From Mycobacteroides chelonae (lineage in GTDB: Bacteria > Actinomycetota > Actinomycetes > Mycobacteriales > Mycobacteriaceae), in the NCBI RefSeq assembly GCF_016767715.1, contig NZ_CP050145.1:3906001-3970000 (forward strand): a DNA stretch of 64,000 nt, in the 5' to 3' direction. Shown here one piece after another: positions 1 to 10,031 of this stretch. Below the pieces are notes generated by a model. The model did not search any database, had not been told where the DNA came from, and saw nothing but the letters and a program-made list of their open reading frames with translations. Both the position numbers and the translations under genes were made by a program. Each line of letters begins with the position of its first letter. Position 1 is the first letter of the stretch.

Positions 1-1507
1 GGCGCTGGTGCTCTTCGTGGCGCTGCCGCTGGTCTACGTGCGCAACTACGTCAAGGTGCCGCCGAATGAGGTCGCGGTGTTCACGGGCCGTGGCCAGCCC
101 AAGGTGGTGCGCGGTGGCGCGCGGTTCAAGATGCCCGGCATCGAGCGGGTGGACATCATGTCGCTCGAACCGTTCAACGTGAACATCAACCTGCAGAATG
201 CGTTGTCCAACAACGGTGTTCCCGTTAACGTCGAGGCCGTCGGGCTGGTGCGCATCGGTTCCAACGACGAGGCAGTGCAGACCGCGGTGCAACGCTTCCT
301 GACCTCCGACCTCTCGGAGTTGCAGCGCCAGATCAACGAGATCCTGGCCGGTAGCCTGCGCGGCATCACTGCCACCATGACCGTCGAGGACCTGAACTCC
401 AACCGTGACTCGCTGGCACGCAGCGTCGTCGAGGAGGCAGGCGGTGACCTCGCCCGCATCGGCATGGAGGTCGACGTCCTGAAGATCGCGGGCATCTCCG
501 ACCGCAACGGGTACCTGGAATCGCTCGGCCAGCGCCGGATCGCCGAGGTCCGCCGCGATGCGACGGTCGGCACCGCCGAAGCCGAACGGGACGCGCAGAT
601 CCAGTCCGCGCAGGCCCGCCAGGCGGGTGCCATCGCACAGGCCGAAGCCGATACCGCCATCGCCACCGCGACCCAGAAGCGCGATGTGGAGCTGGCCCGG
701 CTGCGCGCGCAGACGGAGGCGGAGAACGCTCAGGCGGACCAGGCCGGTCCGCTCGCCCAGGCCCGCGCCGAAAAAGATGTCGGTATCGCCCGCGAGCAGG
801 CGGAAGCCGCGCGTGTGCAGGCCCGCACCGAGGTGGAGCAGCGTCGTACCGAGCAAGCCCAGGCCGCGTTGCAAGCCGATGTCATCGCCCCGGCCGAGGC
901 ACGTCGTCAGGCCGATATCGCGATCGCCGAAGGTAGCCGACAGGCCGCGATCCTGAAGGCGCAGGCTGATGCCGAGGCCGAGCGGCAGAAGGGTTCCGCC
1001 GAAGCCGACGCCCGCAAGGCAGCCGCCGACGCCTACCGCATCGAACAGCAAGCGGCCGCCGACGGCACCAAGGCCAAGCTGATCGCCGAAGCCGACGGCA
1101 CGAAGGCCAAGCTGATCGCCGAGGCCGACGGCGTCAAGGCCAAGCTGTTAGCCGAGGCCGACGGTAAGAAGGAGGTCGCCGCAGCACTCAACGCCTACAC
1201 GCCAGAGGCCGCCCGGCTGTTGACCCTGCCGGACATCCTGGCGTCGGTGGTGCAGGCGACGGAGGCCGCGTCGAAACCGATCGGCGAGATTGAAAGGCTG
1301 TCCATCATCGGGGGCTCCGGTGACGCCCAGGACGCGCTGGGCACTCTTTTCGGGGTGAGTCCGCAGGCAGTGGCCAAAGTGATTGAAAGCCTCAAGGTTT
1401 CGGGTATCGATGTGCCGGAGTTATTGAACCGCACACAGCAGGCCAAGGAATACACGCCCGCTGCCCCGGCACCCGCGGCGCATCCGGAAGAATCGGTGGA
1501 GGAATAG
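1..1507 (+). CDS. Flotillin-like SPFH/band 7 protein, 5' end cut by window
   Basis: Open at the left edge; the frame is already coding at base 2, so the true start lies upstream. A hydrophobic stretch opens the visible part (about 12 residues) and is followed by the SPFH/band 7 domain (PPNEVAVFTG, then FNVNINLQNALSNNGVPV). The second half, about residues 170-400, is Ala/Glu/Gln/Lys-rich with strong coiled-coil character, as in flotillins. It holds three tandem 11-residue units (ADGTKAKLIAE type) encoded by 33-bp DNA repeats. The family scaffolds membrane microdomains; it is membrane-anchored with the coiled coil in the cytoplasm. The family call is firm, the precise role unknown. An LLM-type oxidoreductase follows on the same strand. 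Confidence 0.85.
   Translation, partial: ALVLFVALPLVYVRNYVKVPPNEVAVFTGRGQPKVVRGGARFKMPGIERVDIMSLEPFNVNINLQNALSNNGVPVNVEAVGLVRIGSNDEAVQTAVQRFLTSDLSELQRQINEILAGSLRGITATMTVEDLNSNRDSLARSVVEEAGGDLARIGMEVDVLKIAGISDRNGYLESLGQRRIAEVRRDATVGTAEAERDAQIQSAQARQAGAIAQAEADTAIATATQKRDVELARLRAQTEAENAQADQAGPLAQARAEKDVGIAREQAEAARVQARTEVEQRRTEQAQAALQADVIAPAEARRQADIAIAEGSRQAAILKAQADAEAERQKGSAEADARKAAADAYRIEQQAAADGTKAKLIAEADGTKAKLIAEADGVKAKLLAEADGKKEVAAALNAYTPEAARLLTLPDILASVVQATEAASKPIGEIERLSIIGGSGDAQDALGTLFGVSPQAVAKVIESLKVSGIDVPELLNRTQQAKEYTPAAPAPAAHPEESVEE
1058..1171 (+). repeat. 33-bp tandem repeat inside the flotillin-like gene
   Basis: Three near-identical 33-bp units (1058-1090, 1091-1123, 1124-1156) and a 15-bp partial fourth unit. 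Units 1 and 2 differ at two third-codon positions; unit 3 differs at a few more. The repeat is in frame and adds 11 residues per copy to the coiled coil, so copy-number change would lengthen the coil without breaking the gene. Confidence 0.9.
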
Positions 1508-1536
1508 CGACACCTCCTGCGAAGTTGGAACGCAGC

Positions 1537-2361
1537 ATGGGCGAATCGAACCTCACCAAGTACGGGATATGGAAGGGCGGCCCGGTCACCCCGGAGCAGG
1601 CCAAGGCCATCGAGGATCTCGGCTACGGATCGGTGTGGATCGGGGGTGTGTTCACCTCGGATCTCGCGTACGTAGAGCCGCTGCTGGAGGCGACCGAGAA
1701 TCTCACGGTCGCCAGCGGCATCGTGAACATCTGGACCTCTCCCGTCGACGAGATAGCGGCTTCGTTTCACCGGATCGAGGCCGCCTATCCGGGGCGGTTC
1801 CTCCTGGGAGTGGGTGCCGGGCATCCGGAGGCCTCGGCCGAGTACCGCAAGCCGTACGACGCCCTTGTCGAGTACCTCGACGGGCTGGATGCCGCGGGCG
1901 TACCCAAGCAGCGCCGGGCATTGGCCGCGCTCGGCCCCAAGGTGCTCAGGCTCTCGGCCGATCGCACCGCGGGCGCACACCCCTATCTGACGACGCCCGA
2001 GCACACCCGGGAAGCCCGGCAGATCATCGGCCCGGACGCACTGCTCATTCCCGAGCACAAGGTGGTGCTCAGCACCGACGCCCAGAGCGCACGCGAGATC
2101 GGCCGCCGCACCGTCGACTTCTATCTTCAGTTGAGCAACTACGTAAACAACTGGAAGAGACTTGGTTTCAGCGACGAGGACGTCACCTCGCCGGGAAGTG
2201 ACGCCTTCATCGACGCCGTAGTGGCGCACGGAACGGCCGAGGAAATCGCCGCACGATTGCACGAACACCTCGACGCCGGCGCGAACCAGGTACTCATTCA
2301 GGTCCTGGGCGATAAGGGGTTGGTCGACACATTGACCTCGTTGGCGGACACGCTTCGGTAA
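1537..2361 (+). CDS. LLM-class (F420-type) oxidoreductase
   Basis: About 274 residues of luciferase-like monooxygenase TIM-barrel type. Visible family marks are the N-terminal GYGSVWIGG strand, the ASGIVNIWTSP segment, FLLGVGAGHPE, and the C-terminal region with regularly spaced barrel helices. Actinobacterial members use F420 or FMN as hydride carrier; the substrate cannot be read from sequence. I chose ATG at 1537; a TTG 12 bases earlier is in frame and neither has a clear ribosome binding site. It lies 29 bases after the flotillin-like gene and may be cotranscribed with it. Cytoplasmic. Confidence 0.75.
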   Translation: MGESNLTKYGIWKGGPVTPEQAKAIEDLGYGSVWIGGVFTSDLAYVEPLLEATENLTVASGIVNIWTSPVDEIAASFHRIEAAYPGRFLLGVGAGHPEASAEYRKPYDALVEYLDGLDAAGVPKQRRALAALGPKVLRLSADRTAGAHPYLTTPEHTREARQIIGPDALLIPEHKVVLSTDAQSAREIGRRTVDFYLQLSNYVNNWKRLGFSDEDVTSPGSDAFIDAVVAHGTAEEIAARLHEHLDAGANQVLIQVLGDKGLVDTLTSLADTLR

Positions 2362-2369
2362 TCCCCCAC

Positions 2370-2375
2370 TAGGGT
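2370..2375 (+). promoter_or_regulatory. Candidate -10 box for leaderless rmlB transcript
   Basis: TAGGGT fits the mycobacterial TANNNT -10 pattern and is followed by exactly six bases before the rmlB ATG, with no ribosome binding site between. This spacing predicts transcription starting at or next to the A of the start codon. It sits 8 bases after the preceding stop. Confidence 0.5.
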
Positions 2376-2378
2376 TAG

Positions 2379-3377
<999 letters not shown>

Positions 3378-3378
3378 C

Positions 3379-3996
3379 GTGCAGATTCGTGAGTTATCGG
3401 TGCCCGGCGCCTTCGAGATCACTCCGGTACAGCATCACGACAGTCGTGGAGTGTTCCTCGAATTGTTCAAGGGCGCAGCGCTTGCTGAGGCCATCGGCCA
3501 CCCGTTCGACCTGCAGCAGGCCAACTGCTCGGTCTCGGCAGCCGGTTCGCTGCGCGGGATCCACTTCGCCGACGTGCCACCCGGGCAAGCCAAATACGTC
3601 ACCTGTCTGACCGGTTCCGTATATGACGTAGTGGTCGATATCCGTTTTGGTTCACCGACATTCGGCGCGTGGGACGCTGTGCTGCTGGACCCTCGAGACC
3701 GCCGGGCGGTCTACGTGCCCGAGGGTGTCGGCCACGGGTTCCTCGCCCTCGAGGACGCCTCGACGGTGGTCTACCTGTGCTCCGCCGGGTATGCCCCGGG
3801 CCGCGAACATGGCATCAATCCGCTGGATCCCACGATCGCGATCCAATGGCCGACCAGCCGACCCGACGGCACCGAGCTTTCGCTAGTTGTCTCCGAAAAG
3901 GACAGTGCTGCACCATCATTAATCGATGCCCAGGAGTCAGGTCTGCTTCCTGTCGCATCCGAGGTGCAGGCCTTCCTGGCGAACCTTTCCGGCTGA
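3379..3996 (+). CDS. rmlC: dTDP-4-dehydrorhamnose 3,5-epimerase
   Basis: 205 residues from GTG at 3379; the frame is open further upstream but family members begin at this point (MQIRELSVPGAF). Cupin fold. His62 and Tyr132, the general base and acid of the family, are in place, with the binding-site segment YVPEGVGHGF at 112-121. It acts directly after RmlB, epimerising C3 and C5 of the keto sugar. Cytoplasmic. Cotranscribed with rmlB. RmlA and RmlD are not in this window. Confidence 0.95.
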   Translation: MQIRELSVPGAFEITPVQHHDSRGVFLELFKGAALAEAIGHPFDLQQANCSVSAAGSLRGIHFADVPPGQAKYVTCLTGSVYDVVVDIRFGSPTFGAWDAVLLDPRDRRAVYVPEGVGHGFLALEDASTVVYLCSAGYAPGREHGINPLDPTIAIQWPTSRPDGTELSLVVSEKDSAAPSLIDAQESGLLPVASEVQAFLANLSG

Positions 3997-4029
3997 TCGG
4001 CGAATCTTCCCACGCCACCGCGTGTTTGC

Positions 4030-4035
4030 TAAAGT
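4030..4035 (+). promoter_or_regulatory. Candidate -10 box, leaderless transcript
   Basis: TAAAGT with six bases to the ATG at 4042, no ribosome binding site. Same arrangement as rmlB, sppA, ddaH and others in this window. Confidence 0.5.
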
Positions 4036-4041
4036 CCGTAC

Positions 4042-4920
4042 ATGACGCAACCGCCTTCGGGGCCGCCGCCCTCGGATCCCGGGCCACCGGAGTTTCCGCC
4101 GTATCCGACTCCGACAGGCCCCGGGTACCCGCCGGTCGGGCCACCCCCAACGGGTGGATATCCGCCCGTTCCCCCGGCAGGGCCTGCGGGTGTCGAGCCT
4201 TATCCGCCCTATCCCCCGGCGAACCCGGCGGGTGGGTACCCACCGCCACCTCCGGGATACCCGTCGGCGCCCTACGGTTATCCCGCGGCGGGCGCCTATC
4301 CCCCCGTGGAAAGTGCACGGAGCACCAATGGATTTGCCATCACGGCGCTGATCTTCGGCATCATCCCCTGCCTCGGCGGAATCCTGGGCATCATCTTCGG
4401 CATCCTGGGCCTGAACCAGATCAAGCGAACCGGTCAGAACGGCCGCGGGTTGGCCATCGCGGGCATCGCGCTCGGCTCCCTGTGGGTGATCGCGTCGATT
4501 GTCGTGATCGCGGCGGGCATCAACGACAAGCCCAAGCGTGACGATTCCGGACACGTCACCCAGTCCGGCGATATGGATGTCACCCAATTGCGCGTAGGCG
4601 ACTGCGTGGCCGATCTGGGCGACAAAGACTTCTACACGACGACCAAGGCGATTCCGTGTGCGCAGCCGCACAAGGCAGAGGTGTACGCACTGTTGCCGCT
4701 CTCCGGGAGCTCCGTGCCCCCACAGTCCGTACTGGACGAGAAGGGTAATGAGGGCTGCAGCACCGCGCTGGAGAGCTACTCCCCCAGCGCATTCGAGGAC
4801 GACGGGGTCGAGATCACCTACCTCTACCCGACCAAACGTTCGTGGGCGCAGGGTGACCACTCGATCGCCTGCGTGGCCGTCTTCAGCACGGAGCGCACGG
4901 CGTCCATCAAGGGCACGTAG
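4042..4920 (+). CDS. Proline-rich DUF4190/septum-formation-type membrane protein
   Basis: 292 residues. Residues 1-90 are almost all Pro/Gly/Tyr (PPTGGYPP-type repeats). Two hydrophobic segments (about 95-145, rich in Gly-Ile-Ile-Phe-Gly) form the DUF4190 membrane hairpin. The C-terminal part, from VGDCVADLGDKDFYTT, resembles the septum-formation (Septum_form) domain with paired cysteines (VGDC, AIPC, GC, IAC), probably outside the membrane. The function is not established; Pro/Tyr-rich tails of this kind are common in actinobacterial envelope proteins. It meets map end to end with no spacer. Confidence 0.7.
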   Translation: MTQPPSGPPPSDPGPPEFPPYPTPTGPGYPPVGPPPTGGYPPVPPAGPAGVEPYPPYPPANPAGGYPPPPPGYPSAPYGYPAAGAYPPVESARSTNGFAITALIFGIIPCLGGILGIIFGILGLNQIKRTGQNGRGLAIAGIALGSLWVIASIVVIAAGINDKPKRDDSGHVTQSGDMDVTQLRVGDCVADLGDKDFYTTTKAIPCAQPHKAEVYALLPLSGSSVPPQSVLDEKGNEGCSTALESYSPSAFEDDGVEITYLYPTKRSWAQGDHSIACVAVFSTERTASIKGT

Positions 4921-5715
4921 CTACGGGCGCAGCGTCAGGATGCGGGGGCCGTCCTCGGTGACGGCCACCGTGTGCTCCCAGTGCGCGGCCCGCGATCCGT
5001 CGGTGGTGACCACGGTCCAATCGTCGGCCAGCACCCGGGTCTGAGTGGTGCCCAGCGTGAGCATCGGTTCAATGGCGAGCACCGACCCCACCGCGAGGAG
5101 TGGCCCCTTGCCGGGGGCTCCCTCATTGGGCAGGAACGGGTCAAGATGCATCGAGCGACCGATACCGTGGCCGCCGTAGCCATCCACGATTCCGAATGCC
5201 CGGTCGAACTGCTTCTCCGCCGCCCGGGTGCCCAGCTCGATCGCATGGGATACGTCAGTCAGCCGATTTCCCGGAATCATCGCCGCGATACCGGCCTCCA
5301 TGGACAGGCGGGTGGCTTCCGACAGCGCCTCGTCGACAGGGATGACCGTGCCCACCGCAAAGGTCCACGCGGAATCCCCGTGCCATCCATCCAGGATCGC
5401 GCCACAGTCGATGGAGACCAGGTCACCGTCGGCCAAGACCGCTGTCGCCGAAGGTATTCCGTGGACCACCTGGTCGTTGACCGAGGAGCAGATCGAGGCT
5501 GGGAAGCCGTGATAACCCAGGAACGACGGCACCGCGCCGGCGTCCCGGATCACCGACTCGGCGACCTGATCCAGCTCCAGCGTCGAAATGCCCGGCTTCG
5601 CGGCGTCACGAACGGCGACCAATGCGGCGCCCACGATGGCGCCCGCGGCGGCCATGGCATCGAGTTCTCCGGCGGTGCGCTGCTCCACCGTCTTCTTGCG
5701 GCCGAAGAGACCCAC
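4921..5715 (-). CDS. map: Methionine aminopeptidase type I
   Basis: 264 residues. Removes the initiator Met from nascent proteins. All five metal ligands are visible: Asp103, Asp114, His183, Glu216 and Glu247. Last gene of secY-adk-map, 24 bases after adk, the classical distal part of the spc operon. Its stop abuts the stop of the convergent membrane-protein gene. Confidence 0.95.
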   Translation of the reverse strand: MGLFGRKKTVEQRTAGELDAMAAAGAIVGAALVAVRDAAKPGISTLELDQVAESVIRDAGAVPSFLGYHGFPASICSSVNDQVVHGIPSATAVLADGDLVSIDCGAILDGWHGDSAWTFAVGTVIPVDEALSEATRLSMEAGIAAMIPGNRLTDVSHAIELGTRAAEKQFDRAFGIVDGYGGHGIGRSMHLDPFLPNEGAPGKGPLLAVGSVLAIEPMLTLGTTQTRVLADDWTVVTTDGSRAAHWEHTVAVTEDGPRILTLRP

Positions 5716-5739
5716 TAACGACCCACTACCGACTCGCCG

Positions 5740-6285
5740 CTACCGGCCCAGAGCCTGCGATGTCCGCGCGAACACTTCGTCCACGGTGCCGACGGCATCG
5801 ATGGTCTGCAGCACGCTCTGGTAGTACTCCAGCAGCGGTGCGGTCTCGGCGCGGTACACGTTGAGCCGGTTGCGGATGATGTCCTCGGTGTCGTCGGCGC
5901 GGCCGCGGCCCAGCAGCCGCTGCACCAGCTCTTCCACCGGCACCCGGAACTCCAGCACGGCGTCAATTTTGACTCCGCGAGCCTCTTCCATCGCGGCCAG
6001 CGCATCAGCCTGATCCACGGTGCGCGGGAACCCGTCGAGGATGAAGCCGTCGGCGGCGTCGGCCTCGTCGAGGCGCGCTTCGACCATCTTGTTGGTGACC
6101 TCGCTGGGCACCAGGTCGCCGGCGTCCAGGTACTGCTTGGCCTGGATTCCCAGCTCGGTGCCTTCGCTGATGTTCGACCGGAAAAGGTCTCCGGTGGAGA
6201 TCTGCGGAATGCCGAACTTCTCCGAAATCAGTTGCGCCTGCGTGCCTTTGCCTGCCCCGGGCGGGCCGAGTAACACCACTCTCAC
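5740..6285 (-). CDS. adk: Adenylate kinase
   Basis: 181 residues, the short-LID form usual in actinobacteria. Interconverts AMP + ATP with 2 ADP. P-loop GPPGAGKGT at 7-15; AMP-site segment STGDLFR; NGFPRT-equivalent DGFPRT; short LID around [11 protein letters not shown] without zinc cysteines. The start overlaps the secY stop by 4 bases (ATGA), giving translational coupling. Confidence 0.96.
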   Translation of the reverse strand: MRVVLLGPPGAGKGTQAQLISEKFGIPQISTGDLFRSNISEGTELGIQAKQYLDAGDLVPSEVTNKMVEARLDEADAADGFILDGFPRTVDQADALAAMEEARGVKIDAVLEFRVPVEELVQRLLGRGRADDTEDIIRNRLNVYRAETAPLLEYYQSVLQTIDAVGTVDEVFARTSQALGR

Positions 6286-7610
6286 TTCAGGAACCCTTCG
6301 TAGTTACGCTGCATCAACTGGCTTTCGATCTGCTTCACGGTATCGAGGCCGACGCCGATCATGATCAGTACCGCAGTTCCACCAAACGGCAGGTTCTGCA
6401 TACCACCGGAGTTCCCGATCTGCAGGAACAAGTTCGGCAAGATCGCGATGACACCCAGGTAGATCGAGCCCGGCCACGTGATGCGGTTGAGCACGTAGCG
6501 CAGGTAGTCAGCGGTCGCACGGCCGGGGCGAATACCGGGGATGAAGCCACCGAACTTGTTCATCTCGTCGGCACGCTCGTCGGGGTTGAAGGTGATCGAC
6601 ACGTAGAAGAACGTGAAGAACACGATCAGCGTGAAGTAGATCGCGATGTACCAGTAGTTGCTGGGATCGGTCAGGTAGGTGCTGACGAATCGATCCCACC
6701 AGCCGGTCTTGTCCTTCCCACCGCTGCGCACGAGCTGAGTGATCAGACCCGGGATGTACAGCAGCGAGGAGGCGAAGATGACCGGGATAACACCGGCCTG
6801 GTTGACCTTCAGCGGCAAGTAGGTGGAGGTACCGCCGTACATGCGCCGACCGACCATGCGCTTGGCGTACTGGACGGGAATGCGGCGCTGGCCCTGTTCG
6901 ACGAATACGACACCGACCACGATGAGCAGCGCAGCCACACAGACGGCGGCAAAGGTGACACCACCGCGGCTGTCGAGGATGGTCTTGCCCTCGGCAGGGA
7001 TCCGGGCCGCGATGCCGGCGAAGATCAGCAGCGACATACCATTGCCGACTCCGCGTTCGGTGACCATCTCACCGAGCCACATCACCAGGGTGGATCCGGC
7101 AGTCATCACCAGAACCATCACGCTCAGCGAGAAGATCGACTGGTCCGAGACGATCTCGTCCTTGCGGTCACAGCCCTGCAGCAGGTTTCCGCTGGCACCG
7201 AGCGCGACGATCGAGGTGGACTGCAGCAGCGCCAGCGCGACCGACAGGTAGCGGGTGTACTGCGTCATCTTCGCCTGGCCGGACTGGCCTTCCTTGCGCA
7301 GCTGCTCGAACCGGGGAATGACCACGGTGAGCAGCTGAACGATGATGCTGGCGGTGATGTACGGCATGACGCCGACCGCGAAAACCGACAGCTGCAGCAG
7401 CGCGCCACCCGAGAAGAGGTTGATCAGCGAGTAGATCTGCGCCGAGTCGCCACTGCTGACCTGTTCGACGCAGTACTTGACGTTGGCGTAGTTCACGCCG
7501 GGAGACGGCAGGGTCGCACCCAGCCGATAAATGATCACGATCCCGATCGTGAAGAGGATCTTCCGCCTCAGGTCAGCTGTCCTGAGAGCAGAGACAAAAG
7601 CGGAAAGCAC
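6282..7610 (-). CDS. secY: Preprotein translocase subunit SecY
   Basis: 442 residues with ten predicted membrane helices. It forms the Sec protein-conducting channel with SecE and SecG. Family marks include [22 protein letters not shown], the [11 protein letters not shown] cytoplasmic segment and IRPGRAT. The start is GTG at 7610 with AGGAGG four bases upstream. It is cut off from the other spc ribosomal genes, which end 10 kb away at rplO, so it should have its own promoter in 7611-7739, where I could not settle on a box. Confidence 0.96.
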   Translation of the reverse strand: MLSAFVSALRTADLRRKILFTIGIVIIYRLGATLPSPGVNYANVKYCVEQVSSGDSAQIYSLINLFSGGALLQLSVFAVGVMPYITASIIVQLLTVVIPRFEQLRKEGQSGQAKMTQYTRYLSVALALLQSTSIVALGASGNLLQGCDRKDEIVSDQSIFSLSVMVLVMTAGSTLVMWLGEMVTERGVGNGMSLLIFAGIAARIPAEGKTILDSRGGVTFAAVCVAALLIVVGVVFVEQGQRRIPVQYAKRMVGRRMYGGTSTYLPLKVNQAGVIPVIFASSLLYIPGLITQLVRSGGKDKTGWWDRFVSTYLTDPSNYWYIAIYFTLIVFFTFFYVSITFNPDERADEMNKFGGFIPGIRPGRATADYLRYVLNRITWPGSIYLGVIAILPNLFLQIGNSGGMQNLPFGGTAVLIMIGVGLDTVKQIESQLMQRNYEGFLK

Positions 7611-7739
7611 ACATCCTCCTGCGCATCCTGCAGCTCGCCATGTGATCTGCTAGATGAATCAGCTGGTGATCCCAGCGTTGGGTAACCGTTTCGGCGGCCG
7701 TCAGGGCACGCCCGGGCCGGATACGAGACTAACAGTTCG

Positions 7740-9005
7740 CTACATACCGGTGGAGAAGACGGTGTCCTTCTGGTCGGGGATGACGGTGCCATCGGTACGC
7801 AGCAGCGGCCCCGTACTGCCATCCGGGTTGGTCCGGCCGTCTGTCGCGCATAGGTACGGCTCCATACGCTGCGGATAGGGGTCGATGAACATCGGATTGA
7901 TCAACCATTTGCCGTCGGCGTTGTCATAGGCCCGGCACATGAGTTCGGTCTTGTTCCGGTTGATGACGAGGTGGGCAGCGGTGGCGTCGTCGACGAAGGT
8001 GACATCGGTGGTCGAGTCGCCGGCGGCAAGAATCTGCCGTTTGTTGACGTCGTAGGGCTCGAAGGCGGCGGGGCCCTGCACACCGAAGACCACCTGGTTG
8101 GCCCAGCAGCGTTTGCCGTCGACGTAGGTGATCACCGTGTCGGCACCATCGGGTTGTCCGCCGCAGCCCTTGACGTGCGGGGTCTGCCTTCCGTTGGCGT
8201 CATAGACGCTGCGCACTCCGATCACCTGATTTGTCGGAATCCCGATTTCCGGTGACCACACCTTGGCCACCACCTCCGAGGACGCCGAGATCACCCAGGT
8301 ACTGACGCCATGGGCCTGCAAGGTGGCAATGAGGTCCTTGATCTGCGGATAGACCCGCACATACCCCGGCACGGTGGTGGTGCCGATGGTCTGAGTGGCT
8401 CCGATCGGCGCATCCAGGTTCTCGCGCTTGGCCGCCTGCGCGAATTGCGCGACCTCGTCGGCGGTGTAGCCGGCGGTCAGCGCGACTGTCCACACGTACG
8501 CGCCGTTGCTCCAGCGCTGGTTGTATCCGGTGAAGGCTTCCTGTTCGTCATGGGTCTTGCCTTCGCGGATCGCCAGGATCTCGTCGGCGCATGCCGCGTT
8601 GGTCGAGGTGGGCAGCGGGCGGCCGGCGGGGGTTGCGGTGCCACATGCCTCACGCAGCGCAGTGGCCGCCACCTCGGTGATGTGACGGCTGGTGGAGTGC
8701 CAGTCCCCGGGTTGGCGGATCTTGTCGTGCCGCAGCATCCAGGCCAGGGTCGCATCGGAGATGTCGTTCTTGACTTCGGTGTTGTCCCAGTCGAAGAGCG
8801 CGATCGCCTTGGTGGCACGCTTCCAGGTCCCGGTGCACGTGCTGTTGGCGTCGATCGCGGCCTGGAGCCGTTCCCTGACCTCGCCGTACCAGGGCAAGGT
8901 GGGGTCCAGCTGGCGGCATCCCGGCGCCGCGGACGCGGCGGGAGTACCCACATTGCATGCCGCAACGGACAATACGACGGCAGCAATCCACCTCATGGCA
9001 TTCAC
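7740..9005 (-). CDS. Secreted HAD-superfamily phosphatase-like protein
   Basis: 421 residues. N-terminal signal peptide (hydrophobic 5-17, AxA-type end near 23-27). HAD motifs are complete: DWDNT with Asp72 and Asp74, WVISASSE as motif II, and LAAGDSTTDVTFV as motif IV. This suggests a Mg-dependent phosphomonoesterase of the phosphoserine phosphatase-like group, acting outside the cytoplasm; the substrate is unknown. GTG at 9005 overlaps the upstream stop by 4 bases (GTGA); ATG at 8996 is an alternative start. Coupled to the unknown gene at 9002-9868. Confidence 0.75.
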   Translation of the reverse strand: MNAMRWIAAVVLSVAACNVGTPAASAAPGCRQLDPTLPWYGEVRERLQAAIDANSTCTGTWKRATKAIALFDWDNTEVKNDISDATLAWMLRHDKIRQPGDWHSTSRHITEVAATALREACGTATPAGRPLPTSTNAACADEILAIREGKTHDEQEAFTGYNQRWSNGAYVWTVALTAGYTADEVAQFAQAAKRENLDAPIGATQTIGTTTVPGYVRVYPQIKDLIATLQAHGVSTWVISASSEVVAKVWSPEIGIPTNQVIGVRSVYDANGRQTPHVKGCGGQPDGADTVITYVDGKRCWANQVVFGVQGPAAFEPYDVNKRQILAAGDSTTDVTFVDDATAAHLVINRNKTELMCRAYDNADGKWLINPMFIDPYPQRMEPYLCATDGRTNPDGSTGPLLRTDGTVIPDQKDTVFSTGM

Positions 9006-9868
9006 CGGCCGAAATTACCACCGCGCGTCCGCGATTCGGGGCTGGTCACCGAACGTTCACCGGTATTTCCCGTGTGGCGAGACCGAATCTGCGCGGCTCG
9101 CTGCCAAATGCGTTCTCGCAGTTGCTCGATATCGGCCGGATACGGCGCCGACAGAACGTCGGCTCGTGCCTGTTTCGCGATGGCGACCTCACGGCGATAG
9201 TTCAGGAAGATCTGAATCTCGCCGTCGCGGTCGGCCAGGTACTCATAGTCCGTGTGCCATGGCTCCGTAATGCGCATCAGTTCGGCATAGGTGGCCCACT
9301 GCCGCAATGTCTGCGGCCCGCCCGCCAGTACCAGCACTCCGCCGATTCGTTCAACGCTCTCCCACCCGGTCGGTGCCGGCGTGTACGGGTACTCCCGTTG
9401 CCCCGCGGGCAGCTGCCGCCACGCCCGGAACTCAGCGGCCCTGCTGTCGAGTCCATGGGTGCGCCAGCGCACGGTTCCGTCGGGCGTGGTCGGCGGACGC
9501 CGACGCAATGCCCGGGCCGCCTGCCGGGTGAGCACGGTCAGATGCGACGGCAGCAGCACAATCGGGTCCGCGGGCTCGGCATCGAACGGATTCGGATCGA
9601 GATGCGCACGGTCGATGAGCACCAGCGTGCCGGGTTGCCGCTGATAGGCAAGCCCCCACAGCAGCCGTGCCAGCGTCTTGGCGCCGGGCTCATCGGATAA
9701 CACGTGCCAAGTTTCATGAAACCGGTTGGTGGAGAGGCGCACATCGGCCTCGGCGCGCAGCCTGATGATCGTGTAGGACCTTCCGTCGAGCATCACGGAA
9801 TGCCGGTGCAGCTTCATCACGCTGCCCGGTGTCGCGGCCGCACATGGCCGCACCGCTGTATCGGCCAC
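9002..9868 (-). CDS. Hypothetical protein coupled to the HAD gene
   Basis: 288 residues from GTG at 9868, chosen because AGGAGG stands five bases upstream; the frame stays open further upstream but without such a site. No signal peptide or membrane segment; rich in Arg, Trp and Pro. I do not recognise a domain. Visible blocks are TNRFHETWHVLSDEPGAKTL, GTLVLIDRAHLDPNPFD and WHTDYEYLADRDGEI. Its stop overlaps the start of the secreted HAD protein, so the two are translated together. It could be a cytoplasmic partner or regulator of that enzyme, which is only a guess. Confidence 0.65.
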   Translation of the reverse strand: MADTAVRPCAAATPGSVMKLHRHSVMLDGRSYTIIRLRAEADVRLSTNRFHETWHVLSDEPGAKTLARLLWGLAYQRQPGTLVLIDRAHLDPNPFDAEPADPIVLLPSHLTVLTRQAARALRRRPPTTPDGTVRWRTHGLDSRAAEFRAWRQLPAGQREYPYTPAPTGWESVERIGGVLVLAGGPQTLRQWATYAELMRITEPWHTDYEYLADRDGEIQIFLNYRREVAIAKQARADVLSAPYPADIEQLRERIWQRAAQIRSRHTGNTGERSVTSPESRTRGGNFGR

Positions 9869-10031
9869 GTTCACCTCCTGATCTCTCGGCTGCCCTCTGT
9901 GCCGGAACAGCAAACCCCTCGATCCCAGGCGCACGCAACCGAATTTGCGCAGGCCACGGGCCCGGGGGTGCGCAATCCCGGAGCGCGGCGCACTATGGTC
10001 GGGGCACCCCGACAACCTCTAAGGAGCCTCG

